A stretch of 64,000 nucleotides of DNA, from NCBI GenBank assembly GCA_050874385.1, contig JBNMKO010000001.1:62001-126000 (forward strand), written 5' to 3'. A program made the position numbers and the translations under genes. Under the pieces are notes generated by a model. The model was not told the origin of the DNA, made no database searches, and saw nothing but the letters and a program-made list of their open reading frames with translations. This document shows positions 51,758 to 61,204 of this stretch, piece after piece. Position 1 is the stretch's first letter. Each line of letters begins with the position of its first letter. The DNA comes from CAG-882 sp050874385 (lineage in GTDB: Bacteria > Bacillota > Clostridia > Lachnospirales > Lachnospiraceae).

Positions 51758-52948
51758 ATGAAAAATGTGAAATATAATTGCCCATATGATAAAAAGTGTG
51801 GTGGCTGTAATCTGCTCGCACATGATTATGCAGAACAGTTAAATATAAAGAAGGAGGCACTTGCAAAGCTTTTGGCTCCTTATGGAAAGCTGACCGAGGT
51901 AATCGGCATGGACGACCCTTTGCATTATCGCAACAAGGTACATGCTGTGTTCACGACGGACAGAAAAGGAAACATTATATCGGGTGTATACGAGGAAGGG
52001 ACTCACAAAGTAGTTGCGGTTGACAACTGCCTTATTGAGAATGAAAAAGCTGATGCCATAATAGCCACAATCAGAAAGCTTCTTCCGTCATTCAAGCTCA
52101 AGGTCTACGACGAGGACAGAAGAACAGGGCTTTTCCGCCATGTACTTATCAGAACGGCGCACAGCACAGGGCAGATTATGGTTGTGCTGGTGCTATCGAG
52201 CACAATGTTTCCATCGAAAAATAATTTTGTCAAGGCACTTTTAAAGGAGCACCCTGAGATAACGACTATCGTGATGAATATCAATGATAAGCGCACATCA
52301 ATGGTGCTCGGTGACAGGGAGCAGACTATATATGGAAAAGGCTACATTGAGGACGTGCTGTGCGGCAATACATTCCGCATTTCGCCTAAGTCGTTCTATC
52401 AGGTGAACTCCGTACAGACAGAAATTTTATACAACAAAGCAATCGAATTTGCAGGGCTAACTGGAAATGAGACTGTCATAGATGCCTACTGCGGAATTGG
52501 GACAATAGGAATTACGGCGGCGGCTTATATGGCAAAGGCGGCGAAATCTAAATCACCAGAAAATATGAGTGGCAGCGTTATCGGTGTGGAGTTAAACTCC
52601 GACGCGGTAAAGGATGCCATTGCCAACGCAAAGCGCAACAACATGGAAAATATCCGTTTCTACTGTGATGATGCAGGAAAATTTATGACAAAGATGGCGG
52701 CGAACGGTAAACATGCAGATGTCGTGTTCATGGACCCGCCGCGCTCAGGAAGTGATGAGGCATTTTTAAACTGTGTTGCTAAGCTGTCACCTAAGAGAAT
52801 AGTCTATATTTCTTGTGGTCCGGATACGCTCGCGCGTGATTTGGGTGTGCTCAAAAAGAAGGGGTATAAGGTTGAAAAGATGGTGGGGGTTGATTTATTT
52901 CCGATGACTAATCATTGTGAGGTGATTTGTAGTTTGTCAAAGAAGTGA
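51758..52948 (+). CDS. RNA (uracil-5-)-methyltransferase, TRAM-less paralogue
   Basis: A 396-residue member of the TrmA/RlmC/RlmD family. It has the cysteine cluster at the N-terminus (CPYDKKCGGCNLLAHDY) with a later cysteine (DNCLIEN), the core SFYQVNSVQTEILYNKA, SAM motif DAYCGIGTIGITAA, PPRSGSDE and the catalytic YISCGPDTLARDL. Unlike the gene at 19181 it lacks the N-terminal TRAM domain and the mid-protein insertion. It probably methylates one uridine of 23S rRNA or tRNA; which one cannot be told. Start has GTGAGGAATTGGT upstream, a modest site. Confidence 0.9.
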   Translation: MKNVKYNCPYDKKCGGCNLLAHDYAEQLNIKKEALAKLLAPYGKLTEVIGMDDPLHYRNKVHAVFTTDRKGNIISGVYEEGTHKVVAVDNCLIENEKADAIIATIRKLLPSFKLKVYDEDRRTGLFRHVLIRTAHSTGQIMVVLVLSSTMFPSKNNFVKALLKEHPEITTIVMNINDKRTSMVLGDREQTIYGKGYIEDVLCGNTFRISPKSFYQVNSVQTEILYNKAIEFAGLTGNETVIDAYCGIGTIGITAAAYMAKAAKSKSPENMSGSVIGVELNSDAVKDAIANAKRNNMENIRFYCDDAGKFMTKMAANGKHADVVFMDPPRSGSDEAFLNCVAKLSPKRIVYISCGPDTLARDLGVLKKKGYKVEKMVGVDLFPMTNHCEVICSLSKK

Positions 52949-53023
52949 GTTTCAATTTTTATATTTTATCAAAAAATGTTCAAGAAAAAATTTAAAATTA
53001 TATTAAGATAAGGAGATACAAAA

Positions 53024-54739
53024 ATGCCAACAACAATAGAAGTAAATAAACAGAGCGTGGCGGAACTTCTTGGAAGTGGAAAAAAGAAGCCATTTGTTAT
53101 CCCGGAGTATCAGCGTCCCTATGCGTGGACGAGTGAACAGGCGGGTACACTTTTTGAGGATTTATGGGAATTTACAGCTACAAATGGTGGTACAGAGCGT
53201 GACGGCTCATATTTTCTTGGAAGTGTTGTAGCTTATGAAAATGCGGATGGGGAGCAGGAAATTATTGATGGTCAGCAGCGTATCACCTCGCTGTTTTTGC
53301 TGCTTCGCGCTATCTACACGAAACTGATTGATACACCGGTGGATGAGAGGACTGAGGAGGCAAATAATTTTATAGGAAAGATTGAACCGGCAATTTGGAG
53401 GACGAACAAGCTGACTGGCAAGGTTGATTATAAAAATATACTTTTGACATCAAAAGTTATCAATAACGAAGGCAATGAGGTTTTGCGCTCTATACTTGAG
53501 ACGGGAAAAGCGGATGAAAATGCAAAGGATAACTACTCAAGAAATTACATATATTTTCAAAAGTTGTTTGAAAATCATTCTGCCGAAAATCCACTTATGA
53601 TTTATCAGTTTATATATGCACTTTTAAATCAGGCAATTTTGCTGCCTATCACAGCGGATACGCAGGATACGGCGCTTACCATATTTTCAACATTGAATGA
53701 TAGAGGTCTGCCTCTTTCTGATGCGGATATTTTTAAGGCAAAAATTTATAATCACCTTGAGGAAAATAAAAAGAAAAACTTCATAGACCGTTGGAAGGAA
53801 TTGGACGAGCAGTCTGAACATGTGAATGAAAGTATTCAGCAGCTTTTCTACTATAATATGTTTTATCTTCGTGCGTTGGAGCAAGATACAAAAACAACCA
53901 CTCCTGGTGTCAGAAAGTATTACGCAGAAAATAAATTTGAGAGATTATATAAGCCTGATTTGATGGATGATTTGTTTGTAATTTTAAATTTGTGGAAGGT
54001 GGTAAACAAGGGAGAAGAAATTGAGGACGAGCCTTGGTCAAAAAATGCAAAAATTAAATGTTCGCTTGATATATTGAGTTCATATCCTAATGAGTATTGG
54101 AAATATCCTGTTATTATTTATTATATTTCCTATCGAAAGAGAGAGGATTTTGAGACAAAATTCGGTCTGTTTCTTAATAAGCTATTGAGGGAATTGATGA
54201 CAAAATATTTATTAACCCCCACTATCAATGCGGTTAAACCAGATATTATGAAATTAAATTCCGCCATTGTATCGTCCGCTACACCTGTGTTTGATTTCAA
54301 AGATATTGATACCAGCCAGTTGGAGGCGCGGATTCAGAACCCGTATAGAGGTGTTGTGCGTATGCTGTTAAAAACGATTGCATATCAACAGCAGGATGAA
54401 CTTTTGCCGGAGCGGTGGGAGATTGAACACATCTTTCCACAGAAATGGCAGACTAACTATTTTCCTGATATGCCTGATGCCTCAATCAAGGAGAAGATTG
54501 AGCACATAGGAAATAAGCTTCCATTTGAGAAAAAATTAAATATTGTTGCAGGAAATGGCTATTTTGGAAAGAAGAAAAAGGAATACAGCCTTTCAAAAAT
54601 TGCTGTTACGAAACACATGGGAGAGTTAAACATACAACAGTGGGATATGGATTCTATCATAAAGCGTGATATCCGGATTTCTGACCAGATTATGGCAGTT
54701 TTGTCTAAATGGAATAGCGATTACTTGAATTTGTTATAA
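53024..54739 (+). CDS. DUF262/DUF1524 (GmrSD-like) nuclease-type protein
   Basis: A 571-residue protein with a DUF262 ParB/Srx-like N-terminal domain (FVIPEYQRPYAWTSEQA; DGQQRITSLFLLLRAI, the nucleotide-hydrolysing DGQQR motif) and a C-terminal DUF1524 His-Asn-His-type nuclease (WEIEHIFPQKWQ, then IGNKLPFEKKLN and a late K-x-x-x-Y-x-x-S block). The two halves correspond to GmrS and GmrD of the type IV restriction system that attacks glucosylated cytosine phage DNA, here in a single chain. It has its own AAGGAGA site and sits alone between chromosomal genes, so it may be a stand-alone defence gene. Confidence 0.85.
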   Translation: MPTTIEVNKQSVAELLGSGKKKPFVIPEYQRPYAWTSEQAGTLFEDLWEFTATNGGTERDGSYFLGSVVAYENADGEQEIIDGQQRITSLFLLLRAIYTKLIDTPVDERTEEANNFIGKIEPAIWRTNKLTGKVDYKNILLTSKVINNEGNEVLRSILETGKADENAKDNYSRNYIYFQKLFENHSAENPLMIYQFIYALLNQAILLPITADTQDTALTIFSTLNDRGLPLSDADIFKAKIYNHLEENKKKNFIDRWKELDEQSEHVNESIQQLFYYNMFYLRALEQDTKTTTPGVRKYYAENKFERLYKPDLMDDLFVILNLWKVVNKGEEIEDEPWSKNAKIKCSLDILSSYPNEYWKYPVIIYYISYRKREDFETKFGLFLNKLLRELMTKYLLTPTINAVKPDIMKLNSAIVSSATPVFDFKDIDTSQLEARIQNPYRGVVRMLLKTIAYQQQDELLPERWEIEHIFPQKWQTNYFPDMPDASIKEKIEHIGNKLPFEKKLNIVAGNGYFGKKKKEYSLSKIAVTKHMGELNIQQWDMDSIIKRDIRISDQIMAVLSKWNSDYLNLL

Positions 54740-54857
54740 AGTGGTAGTTTACTGTTTGAAAATATCAAGGAAATTTCCATTCACTTTTGCTGTGCAGAGC
54801 AATAATTGTGGAAGGAAATTATTTTGCTAATAATATAAACTGGAGGAGAATTTAATT

Positions 54858-56249
54858 ATGAGAACATTGTACATTGATTGTAATATGGGTGCTGCCGGAG
54901 ATATGCTTGCGGCAGCTTTGTTGGAATTACTTCCTAATAGGGATGAATTTGTGAATGAGCTTAATGCGCTTGGTATTCCGTGTGTCACCTTCAAAAACGA
55001 ACCGTCAGTAAAATGCGGTATCACAGGAACACATATGACCGTGACAGTGAACGGAGAGGAGGAAGAAAGCCATGACAATGAGGAGGTTCATAACCACGAG
55101 ACAGAACATATACATGCTGATGGACATTGCCATGAAGCGGAACATTCACATGCGGAGGAGCATTGCCTGGGAACGGAGCATACGCACATGCATGAAAATG
55201 ATTGCCACGCTGAGCAGATGCATATTGAGGAACATAATCACGACTTGAATCACACGCATGTTGACGAGCATCACCACCATGACCACAACCACGCTGACGG
55301 GCATCACCACCATCACAGCAGTATGCACGACATTGAGCATATAGTCAGGGAGCATCTTGCACTTCCGAAAAAGGTGCAGGATGATATTATGGCAGTGTAT
55401 GGGCTGATTGCAGAGGCGGAGAGCCATGTTCACGGTGTTCCGGTAACGGAGATACATTTCCATGAGGTCGGTACGATGGACGCGATAGCGGATATCACGG
55501 CGGTTTGTATGCTTATGAACCGTCTTGCCGTTGGCGAGGTGGTTGTGTCACCTATACATGTGGGGAGTGGACAGGTCAGGTGCGCACATGGAATACTTCC
55601 CGTTCCGGCTCCTGCAACGGCTTACATATTAAAGGATGCTCCGATTTATGGGGGAAATGTAAAAGGAGAACTTTGTACACCTACAGGTGCGGCTCTTTTA
55701 AAGTATTTTGCGACAAGTTTTGGAAGTATGCCAGCCATGAAAGTGCAAAGCATTGGTTATGGAATGGGCAAAAAGGATTTCGAGGCGGCCAACTGTGTGC
55801 GTGTGATGCTCGGCGATACTGCTGACCATTCGGATGAGATATGTGAACTTAGCTGTAATGTGGATGACATGACAGGAGAGGCTGTCGGATTTGCCATGGA
55901 CAGACTGTTCGAGGCGGGTGCACTGGATGTGTATACCATTCCAATCGGCATGAAAAAATCACGTCCGGGAACTTTGATTAAAGTTATGTGCCGTGAAAAT
56001 GACAGAGAAGCTATCGTTCAGGAAATTTTTAAGTATACGACAACGATTGGCATCCGTGAGAATAAGATGCGCAGGTATGTGCTCGACAGGCATACGGAGA
56101 CTGTTGAGACGGAGTACGGTTCTGTTCGCTGTAAAGTTTCATCTGGGTACGGTGTGGAGCGAAGAAAATATGAATATGATGATATTGCGCGCATAGCGGG
56201 GGAGAATGGGGAGTCCATTCAGAACATTATGGCAAAAATAACAAAATAA
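54858..56249 (+). CDS. larC: LarC nickel-pincer cofactor nickel chelatase with His-rich insertion
   Basis: A 463-residue LarC (DUF111), which inserts nickel into the pincer cofactor used by lactate racemase-type enzymes. The N-terminus LYIDCNMGAAGDMLAAALLE is diagnostic. Residues 72-157 contain 31 histidines in a His/Glu/Asp stretch (for example DEHHHHDHNHADGHHHHHSS), a presumed nickel store. The C-terminal domain (LSCNVDDMTGEAVGFAMD; GMKKSRPG; TTIGIRENK) follows in the same frame, so no programmed frameshift is needed as in Lactobacillus larC1/larC2. No larA, larB or larE is in the window. A family-5 ABC transporter, possibly for nickel, follows. Confidence 0.95.
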   Translation: MRTLYIDCNMGAAGDMLAAALLELLPNRDEFVNELNALGIPCVTFKNEPSVKCGITGTHMTVTVNGEEEESHDNEEVHNHETEHIHADGHCHEAEHSHAEEHCLGTEHTHMHENDCHAEQMHIEEHNHDLNHTHVDEHHHHDHNHADGHHHHHSSMHDIEHIVREHLALPKKVQDDIMAVYGLIAEAESHVHGVPVTEIHFHEVGTMDAIADITAVCMLMNRLAVGEVVVSPIHVGSGQVRCAHGILPVPAPATAYILKDAPIYGGNVKGELCTPTGAALLKYFATSFGSMPAMKVQSIGYGMGKKDFEAANCVRVMLGDTADHSDEICELSCNVDDMTGEAVGFAMDRLFEAGALDVYTIPIGMKKSRPGTLIKVMCRENDREAIVQEIFKYTTTIGIRENKMRRYVLDRHTETVETEYGSVRCKVSSGYGVERRKYEYDDIARIAGENGESIQNIMAKITK

Positions 56250-56357
56250 TAACAATCAATTATAGCAATTTTCCAGCTCTTAAAATATTGCTTTTAAATA
56301 ATTGTTCAAATCACAAAATTGTAAAACTGTTAATTATAAAATATAGTTTCATAATTA

Positions 56358-56481
56358 CTATAAATGAGCAATTATAAAAAACTCAACACAAATAGATAAT
56401 ATTTGTTTAAACTTAAAATAGATTTAAAGAAAAATATCCATGAATAAATTTGTGTAATATTTTAAATTTGCTCATTTATAG
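56358..56481. repeat. MITE-like repeat, copy 3 (124 bp)
   Basis: Terminal inverted repeats CTATAAATGAGCAA (56358-56371) and TTGCTCATTTATAG (56468-56481) are perfect 14-mers. ATAATTA directly flanks both ends (56351-56357 and 56482-56488), a perfect 7-bp target duplication. The interior is nearly the same as copies 1 and 2. It sits between larC and the transporter, within a 350-bp gap that otherwise shows no gene. Confidence 0.85.
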
Positions 56482-56599
56482 ATAATTATCTAAAAATACT
56501 GCTTTAGATAAGATGCGCATTATTTATAGAATTGCTACAGTACAACATAAGTATACTTTTAAATTTAACATGATTATGATTACTTAAAGGAAATTATAT

Positions 56600-58339
56600 A
56601 TGAAAAAAAGAATTTTTGCATTACTTCTTATTGTGATGGTGGTTGTCGGTATCACCTCATGTCAGAATAAAACAAATGGTAAGAGTAATATCAACAATAC
56701 AAATAGTAACAATAATATAAGTGATAATTCAAATAATAATGACAATATCAATAGTACAGATAATAACAATAATATAAGCAATGGGTTAAATAACAGCAAC
56801 AATGACACCAACGCCGATAAGGCACAGCTGGCAGCAGGTAAAAAAGACAGTGTTGTGATAGCAATAGGCTCTGAACCGGAAACCCTCGACCCGACAAAGG
56901 GGTGGGGACATGGCAATTCGCCGATAGTTCAGAGTACTCTTGTGAAATACAATGCGGATTTGAACTTTGAGAATGATTTGGCTACGGATTACAAGTTGTC
57001 GGATGATGGGCTTACATGGACATTTACCATACGCGATGACGCATTTTTTACGGATGGGGAGAGGGTTACAGCAAGAGATGTGGCTTTCACGCTTGAGACA
57101 GCTAAGGCGGCGCAGGGTTCGTTTGACCTAACATATATGGAGAGTGCCGTTGCACAGGATGAAAACACTGTTGTCATCACGCTTTCTAAGCCGACAGCCA
57201 TTTTTCTTAACACGCTCGCATCTGTCGGAATAGTGCCTGAACATGCATACAGTGAGGACTATGGCAGAAATCCGATTGGTTCGGGTCCGTATAAATTTGT
57301 GGAGTGGAGAGCGCAGGAGCAGATAATTTTTACGGCAAATGAGAATTATTACGGCGGTGTTCCCGAAATTAAAAATGTGACGGTTGTGTTTATGTCTGAG
57401 GATGCCGCGCTTGCGGCTGTGCAGGCTGGACAGGTCGATGTGGCATACTCTGTGGCGACGCTTGCGACCACACAGGTAAATGGATATCATGTCGAGGCAA
57501 TCACTTCTGCGGATAACCGTGGTTTTACGCTTCCTGTTCTTCCGAATGAGGGAAAGACAACCGCAAGTGGTGCGCCGATAGGAAATAATGTCACATGCAA
57601 TCTGGAAATACGTCAGGCGATAGCTTACGCGATAGACCGCCAGCAGATTGCGGATGTGGTTTTAAATGGTTACGGCAGACCGGCTTACTCGGAAAATGAT
57701 GGGATGCCGTGGAACAATCCGGATGTAAAGATAGAGACAGATGTGGATTATGCAAAAAAGCTTCTCGCGGATGCGGGCTGGTCTGACACGGACGGTGACG
57801 GAATTGTAGAAAAGGACGGCATTAAGGCGGAGTTTAGGTGTGTATATCCTTCGGGGGACTCGGTGCGACAGGCAGTCGGAATGGCGGCGGCAGAACAGTT
57901 GATGGCAGTCGGAATAAAGGTAAATGTCGAGGGCATGAGCTGGGATGAGATTATGAGGGTTATGTTCTCGGAGGCTGTTTTGATGGGCTGGGGTTCTTCA
58001 AGCCCTAATGAGACATATTATTTGTACCGCTCGGAGGGGGCTTTGCTTGACGATTTCTATAACCCGGAGGGTTACATGAATGAGACTACCGACAGCTATC
58101 TGAATGCGGCGATGTCGGCGCTCACCGTTGAGGAGGCAAACGAAAACTGGCGCAAAGTACAGTGGGATGGCACGACGGGAACGGCAATGCAGGGAGAGTG
58201 TCCATGGGTGTGGATTGTAAATCTTGACCATGTGACCTATGTGCGTGACGGGCTTTCCATAGGCAATCAGCCGATTCATGGTCACGGTCACGGACTGCCT
58301 CTTATTCAAAATCTAAATGAGTGGACATGGGATGAATAA
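56600..58339 (+). CDS. ABC transporter substrate-binding lipoprotein (family 5, nickel/peptide)
   Basis: A 579-residue exported lipoprotein. Signal peptide ends in ITSC with lipidated C21, followed by an extraordinary Asn/Ser/Asp-rich tether (residues ~27-72). The binding domain starts VVIAIGSEPETLDPTKGWGH and contains FTIRDDAFFTDGERVTARDV, NPIGSGPYKFVEW and IRQAIAYAIDRQQIAD, hallmarks of the DppA/NikA family. Whether it carries peptide or nickel is unclear, but the upstream larC and the NikE-like short ATPase favour nickel or a nickel chelate. It is the first gene of a five-gene transporter operon. Confidence 0.88.
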   Translation: MKKRIFALLLIVMVVVGITSCQNKTNGKSNINNTNSNNNISDNSNNNDNINSTDNNNNISNGLNNSNNDTNADKAQLAAGKKDSVVIAIGSEPETLDPTKGWGHGNSPIVQSTLVKYNADLNFENDLATDYKLSDDGLTWTFTIRDDAFFTDGERVTARDVAFTLETAKAAQGSFDLTYMESAVAQDENTVVITLSKPTAIFLNTLASVGIVPEHAYSEDYGRNPIGSGPYKFVEWRAQEQIIFTANENYYGGVPEIKNVTVVFMSEDAALAAVQAGQVDVAYSVATLATTQVNGYHVEAITSADNRGFTLPVLPNEGKTTASGAPIGNNVTCNLEIRQAIAYAIDRQQIADVVLNGYGRPAYSENDGMPWNNPDVKIETDVDYAKKLLADAGWSDTDGDGIVEKDGIKAEFRCVYPSGDSVRQAVGMAAAEQLMAVGIKVNVEGMSWDEIMRVMFSEAVLMGWGSSSPNETYYLYRSEGALLDDFYNPEGYMNETTDSYLNAAMSALTVEEANENWRKVQWDGTTGTAMQGECPWVWIVNLDHVTYVRDGLSIGNQPIHGHGHGLPLIQNLNEWTWDE

Positions 58340-58366
58340 AATATTGCAGATTATAAAGAGGTAGCA

Positions 58367-59365
58367 ATGAAAATAGGAATTTTTTCGCGGCTTTTTAAGA
58401 CTTTCGTGGCGTATGGTTTGAAAATAATATCCCTGTTGCTTGCCGTGAGCATCATATCCTTTACACTTGTCAGTGCATCGCCGATTGACCCGGTGCAGCA
58501 GTATATTTTGGGGCTTGGAACGGCAGTTTCGCCGGAAAAACGCGCAGAAATAGAGGCTTACTGGGGAGTAAATGAGCCGCCCGTGAAAAAGTATCTTACA
58601 TGGCTTAACGAGCTTTTGCATGGAAACATGGGTGAGTCGGCGATTTATCGCAGACCCGTCGCGGATATCATTTGGGAGCGTTTTGCAAACTCTCTTGCGC
58701 TTATGTTATGCGCTTGGGTACTGGCAGGGGTTATTGGCTTTGCACTCGGATGCGTGATGGGAATGTACCGTGACCGTCTGCCGGATAAAATACTGAAAAA
58801 AATATGTTACATATTGAGTTCAATGCCGACATTCTGGCTTGGTCTGTTGTTTTTGCTTGTGTTTTCCGTGTGGCTTGGGTGGTTTCCGATAGGATTTTCG
58901 TCGCCGATAGGTGTGTTGAGTGAAAATGTGACTGTTGGACAGAAAATTTATCACCTTATTCTTCCGGCGTTTACGCTCAGTCTTATGTCATTTTCAAATA
59001 TTGCACTGCACACAAGACAAAAACTTATAGATGTTTTAAACAGCGAGTATGTTTTGTTTGCAAGGGCGAGAGGCGAGGGAAAATGGACTATTCTGCGCCG
59101 CCATGGTTTTAGGAATATTTTACTTCCGGCGTTGACGTTACAGTTTGCGTCGTTTGCGGAGTTGTTTGGCGGCTCTGTGATGGCGGAGAACGTGTTCAGC
59201 TATCCGGGGCTTGGCAGTGCGGTGTCGGCGGCGGGATTGCAGGGGGATGTCCCTCTGCTTCTTGGAATTACGCTGTTTTCCACACTTTTTGTCTGTGTCG
59301 GAAATATGATTGCAAATCTGCTCTACGGTGTGATTGACCCTCAAATTCGGGAGGTGGGCAGATAA
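58367..59365 (+). CDS. ABC transporter permease (DppB/NikB-like)
   Basis: A 332-residue permease with an N-terminal membrane helix (IISLLLAVSIISFTLVSA), the family's extracytoplasmic stretch (GVNEPPVKKYLTWLNELLHG), and five further spans. The ATPase-contact EAA loop is RARGEGKWTILRRHGFRNIL. The order substrate-binder, permease, permease, ATPase, ATPase is the standard NikABCDE/DppABCDF arrangement. Spacing to the binding-protein gene is 27 bp with an AGAGGT site. Confidence 0.9.
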   Translation: MKIGIFSRLFKTFVAYGLKIISLLLAVSIISFTLVSASPIDPVQQYILGLGTAVSPEKRAEIEAYWGVNEPPVKKYLTWLNELLHGNMGESAIYRRPVADIIWERFANSLALMLCAWVLAGVIGFALGCVMGMYRDRLPDKILKKICYILSSMPTFWLGLLFLLVFSVWLGWFPIGFSSPIGVLSENVTVGQKIYHLILPAFTLSLMSFSNIALHTRQKLIDVLNSEYVLFARARGEGKWTILRRHGFRNILLPALTLQFASFAELFGGSVMAENVFSYPGLGSAVSAAGLQGDVPLLLGITLFSTLFVCVGNMIANLLYGVIDPQIREVGR

Positions 59366-59366
59366 G

Positions 59367-60203
59367 ATGCAAAATAGAATAAATTACTTGAATAACAGAA
59401 AAAAGGCAGTAATTTTAGTAGCAATATTGACAGCAATTTTATTGATTGTCTATGTAGCAGGTATATTTATCCCGGAGGATGCGGTGACAGGGAGTTTTTT
59501 GAACGCAAAGATATCTCCGTGTCTTAGACATCCTTTTGGAACGGACGCACTGGGGCGTGATGTTTTTCTTCGCACGTTAAAGGGACTGTCGGTGAGCATA
59601 ACCATCGGTATTGCCGCGTCAGCCATAAGTGCCGTGATTGCGGTGCTTGTTGGGATTGCGGCGGCTACAGGCTCTAAGTGGATTGACGGGGCAATCAACT
59701 GGATTATTGACCTCGTGATGAGTGTGCCACACACAATTTTGATTATTCTGATATCATTTTCACTTGGGCGAGGAATGAAGGGATTGCTTGTCGGTATCGC
59801 CGCGACGCACTGGTGCAGTCTTGCTAGACTAATAAGAGGTGAGGTTTTGCAGCTTCGCTCACAGCAGTACATAGCCGTGTCGCGCAGGCTCGGAAAATCG
59901 AGTGGCTGGATTTTAGTAAATCATCTTCTGCCGCATCTTGTTCCACAGTTTTTTGTTGGTCTTGTTCTAATGTTTCCACACGCGATTTTGCATGAAGCTT
60001 CGATATCTTTTCTGGGTTTTGGACTGCCGCCCGAGCAGTCGGCAATATGGATTATTCTTGCGGAGAGTATGCGCTATTTATCAACGGGAATGTGGTGGAC
60101 GGCGGTACTTCCGGGGATAACTCTTGTGCTTATAGTATTGCTTGTGGATAAATTGGGTGATAATCTTAGGATGATACTTGACCCGTATAGCGCGCAGGAA
60201 TAG
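59367..60203 (+). CDS. ABC transporter permease (DppC/NikC-like)
   Basis: A 278-residue second permease. N-terminal span (AVILVAILTAILLIVYVAGI), the DppC/NikC motif HPFGTDALGRDVFLRTLKG, and an EAA loop VSRRLGKSSGWILVNHLLPH. ATG at 59367 is chosen because GGGAGGT inside the end of the previous gene is well placed; it starts 1 bp after the previous stop. Confidence 0.9.
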   Translation: MQNRINYLNNRKKAVILVAILTAILLIVYVAGIFIPEDAVTGSFLNAKISPCLRHPFGTDALGRDVFLRTLKGLSVSITIGIAASAISAVIAVLVGIAAATGSKWIDGAINWIIDLVMSVPHTILIILISFSLGRGMKGLLVGIAATHWCSLARLIRGEVLQLRSQQYIAVSRRLGKSSGWILVNHLLPHLVPQFFVGLVLMFPHAILHEASISFLGFGLPPEQSAIWIILAESMRYLSTGMWWTAVLPGITLVLIVLLVDKLGDNLRMILDPYSAQE

Positions 60204-60268
60204 AGAAATATTTTTACAAGTTTTCATTAATATTTGAGTTACTGCAAAAGCAGCGACAGGGGGACTTT

Positions 60269-61204
60269 ATGGAACAGAAAAAAGATACACTGCTTGAAAT
60301 ACATAATTTATCGGTATCATTTTGCATGTATGAGCATGGGCTTGAGCAGGCAGATTTAAAGGTCATTTCCGATTTGCATCTGACTGTGCATCCGGGAGAA
60401 ATTGTGGCGATTGCGGGCTCATCAGGTTCCGGGAAAAGTCTGCTTGCATCTGCCATTTTGGGTATTCTTCCAGACAATGCAAAAGTGCAGGGGCATTTGC
60501 ACTACAAGGGACAGGAGCTCACACCTAGTTTGCAGGAGAAGTTGAGGGGAAATGAAATCGCACTTGTGCCTCAGTCGGTGGCATATCTTGACCCACTTAT
60601 GAAGGTTGGCGCGCAGGTGGATGGACATTTAAGACCAAAGCCGACACAGAAAAGGAAAAAATTGTTTGAGCGTTTGCAGCTTCCAAATAACACACCACAG
60701 CTTTATCCGTTTCAGCTCTCGGGAGGAATGGCGAGGAGAGTGCTTGTCTCAACAGCACTGATTACGGATGCCGAGCTTATAATTGCGGATGAACCGACAC
60801 CGGGAATGAGTCTTTATCAGGCACTTGAGGCTTTAAAAATGTTCCGCGAGATGGCGGACGAGGGAAAAGCGGTCATTCTTATAACGCATGACATAGATTT
60901 GGCGGTTGAGTTTGCGGACAGGGTTGCCGTGTTCTATGCGGGAACTACAGTTGAGACGGCGCTTGCATCGGATTTTAGGATGGGTGTTGATGCGCTGAGA
61001 CACCCTTATTCCAAGGCACTTTGGAGGGCTCTTCCGCAGAATGGTTTTGAACCTATTCCGGGTTTTCAGCCTTATGCGGGAAATCTGCCAAATGGCTGTC
61101 TTTTTGCGCCGCGCTGTCCTTATAAGACAGAGGAGTGTGAGAAAAATGTTCCGCCTGTGCGTGATGTTAGGGGCGGGGAAGTGAGGTGTTATCATGGCGC
61201 TTGA
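60269..61204 (+). CDS. ABC transporter ATP-binding protein (DppD/NikD-like)
   Basis: A 311-residue ATPase. Walker A AGSSGSGKSLLA, Q loop LVPQSVAYLDP, signature FQLSGGMARRVL, Walker B LIIADEPTPGM (with methionine replacing the usual leucine-aspartate-like D-loop start), and H loop LITHDID. The C-terminus carries the oligopeptide/dipeptide (oligo_HPY) Cys motif CLFAPRCPYKTEEC. ATG is preceded by CAGGGGG. The end overlaps the next gene by 11 bases. Confidence 0.9.
   Translation: MEQKKDTLLEIHNLSVSFCMYEHGLEQADLKVISDLHLTVHPGEIVAIAGSSGSGKSLLASAILGILPDNAKVQGHLHYKGQELTPSLQEKLRGNEIALVPQSVAYLDPLMKVGAQVDGHLRPKPTQKRKKLFERLQLPNNTPQLYPFQLSGGMARRVLVSTALITDAELIIADEPTPGMSLYQALEALKMFREMADEGKAVILITHDIDLAVEFADRVAVFYAGTTVETALASDFRMGVDALRHPYSKALWRALPQNGFEPIPGFQPYAGNLPNGCLFAPRCPYKTEECEKNVPPVRDVRGGEVRCYHGA

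Noticed and set aside
51758..52948. Second methyltransferase as an att-site duplication of the rlmD-type gene
   Set aside because: It is a full-length divergent paralogue with its own catalytic motifs and a different N-terminus, not a short duplicated 3' end.
55146..55463. Minus-strand frame over the His-rich part of larC
   Set aside because: His codons read backwards give Met/Val-rich shadow protein; LarC motifs fix the plus-strand frame.
54858..56249. Programmed frameshift in larC as in Lactobacillus larC1/larC2
   Set aside because: The N- and C-terminal LarC motifs are in one uninterrupted frame.
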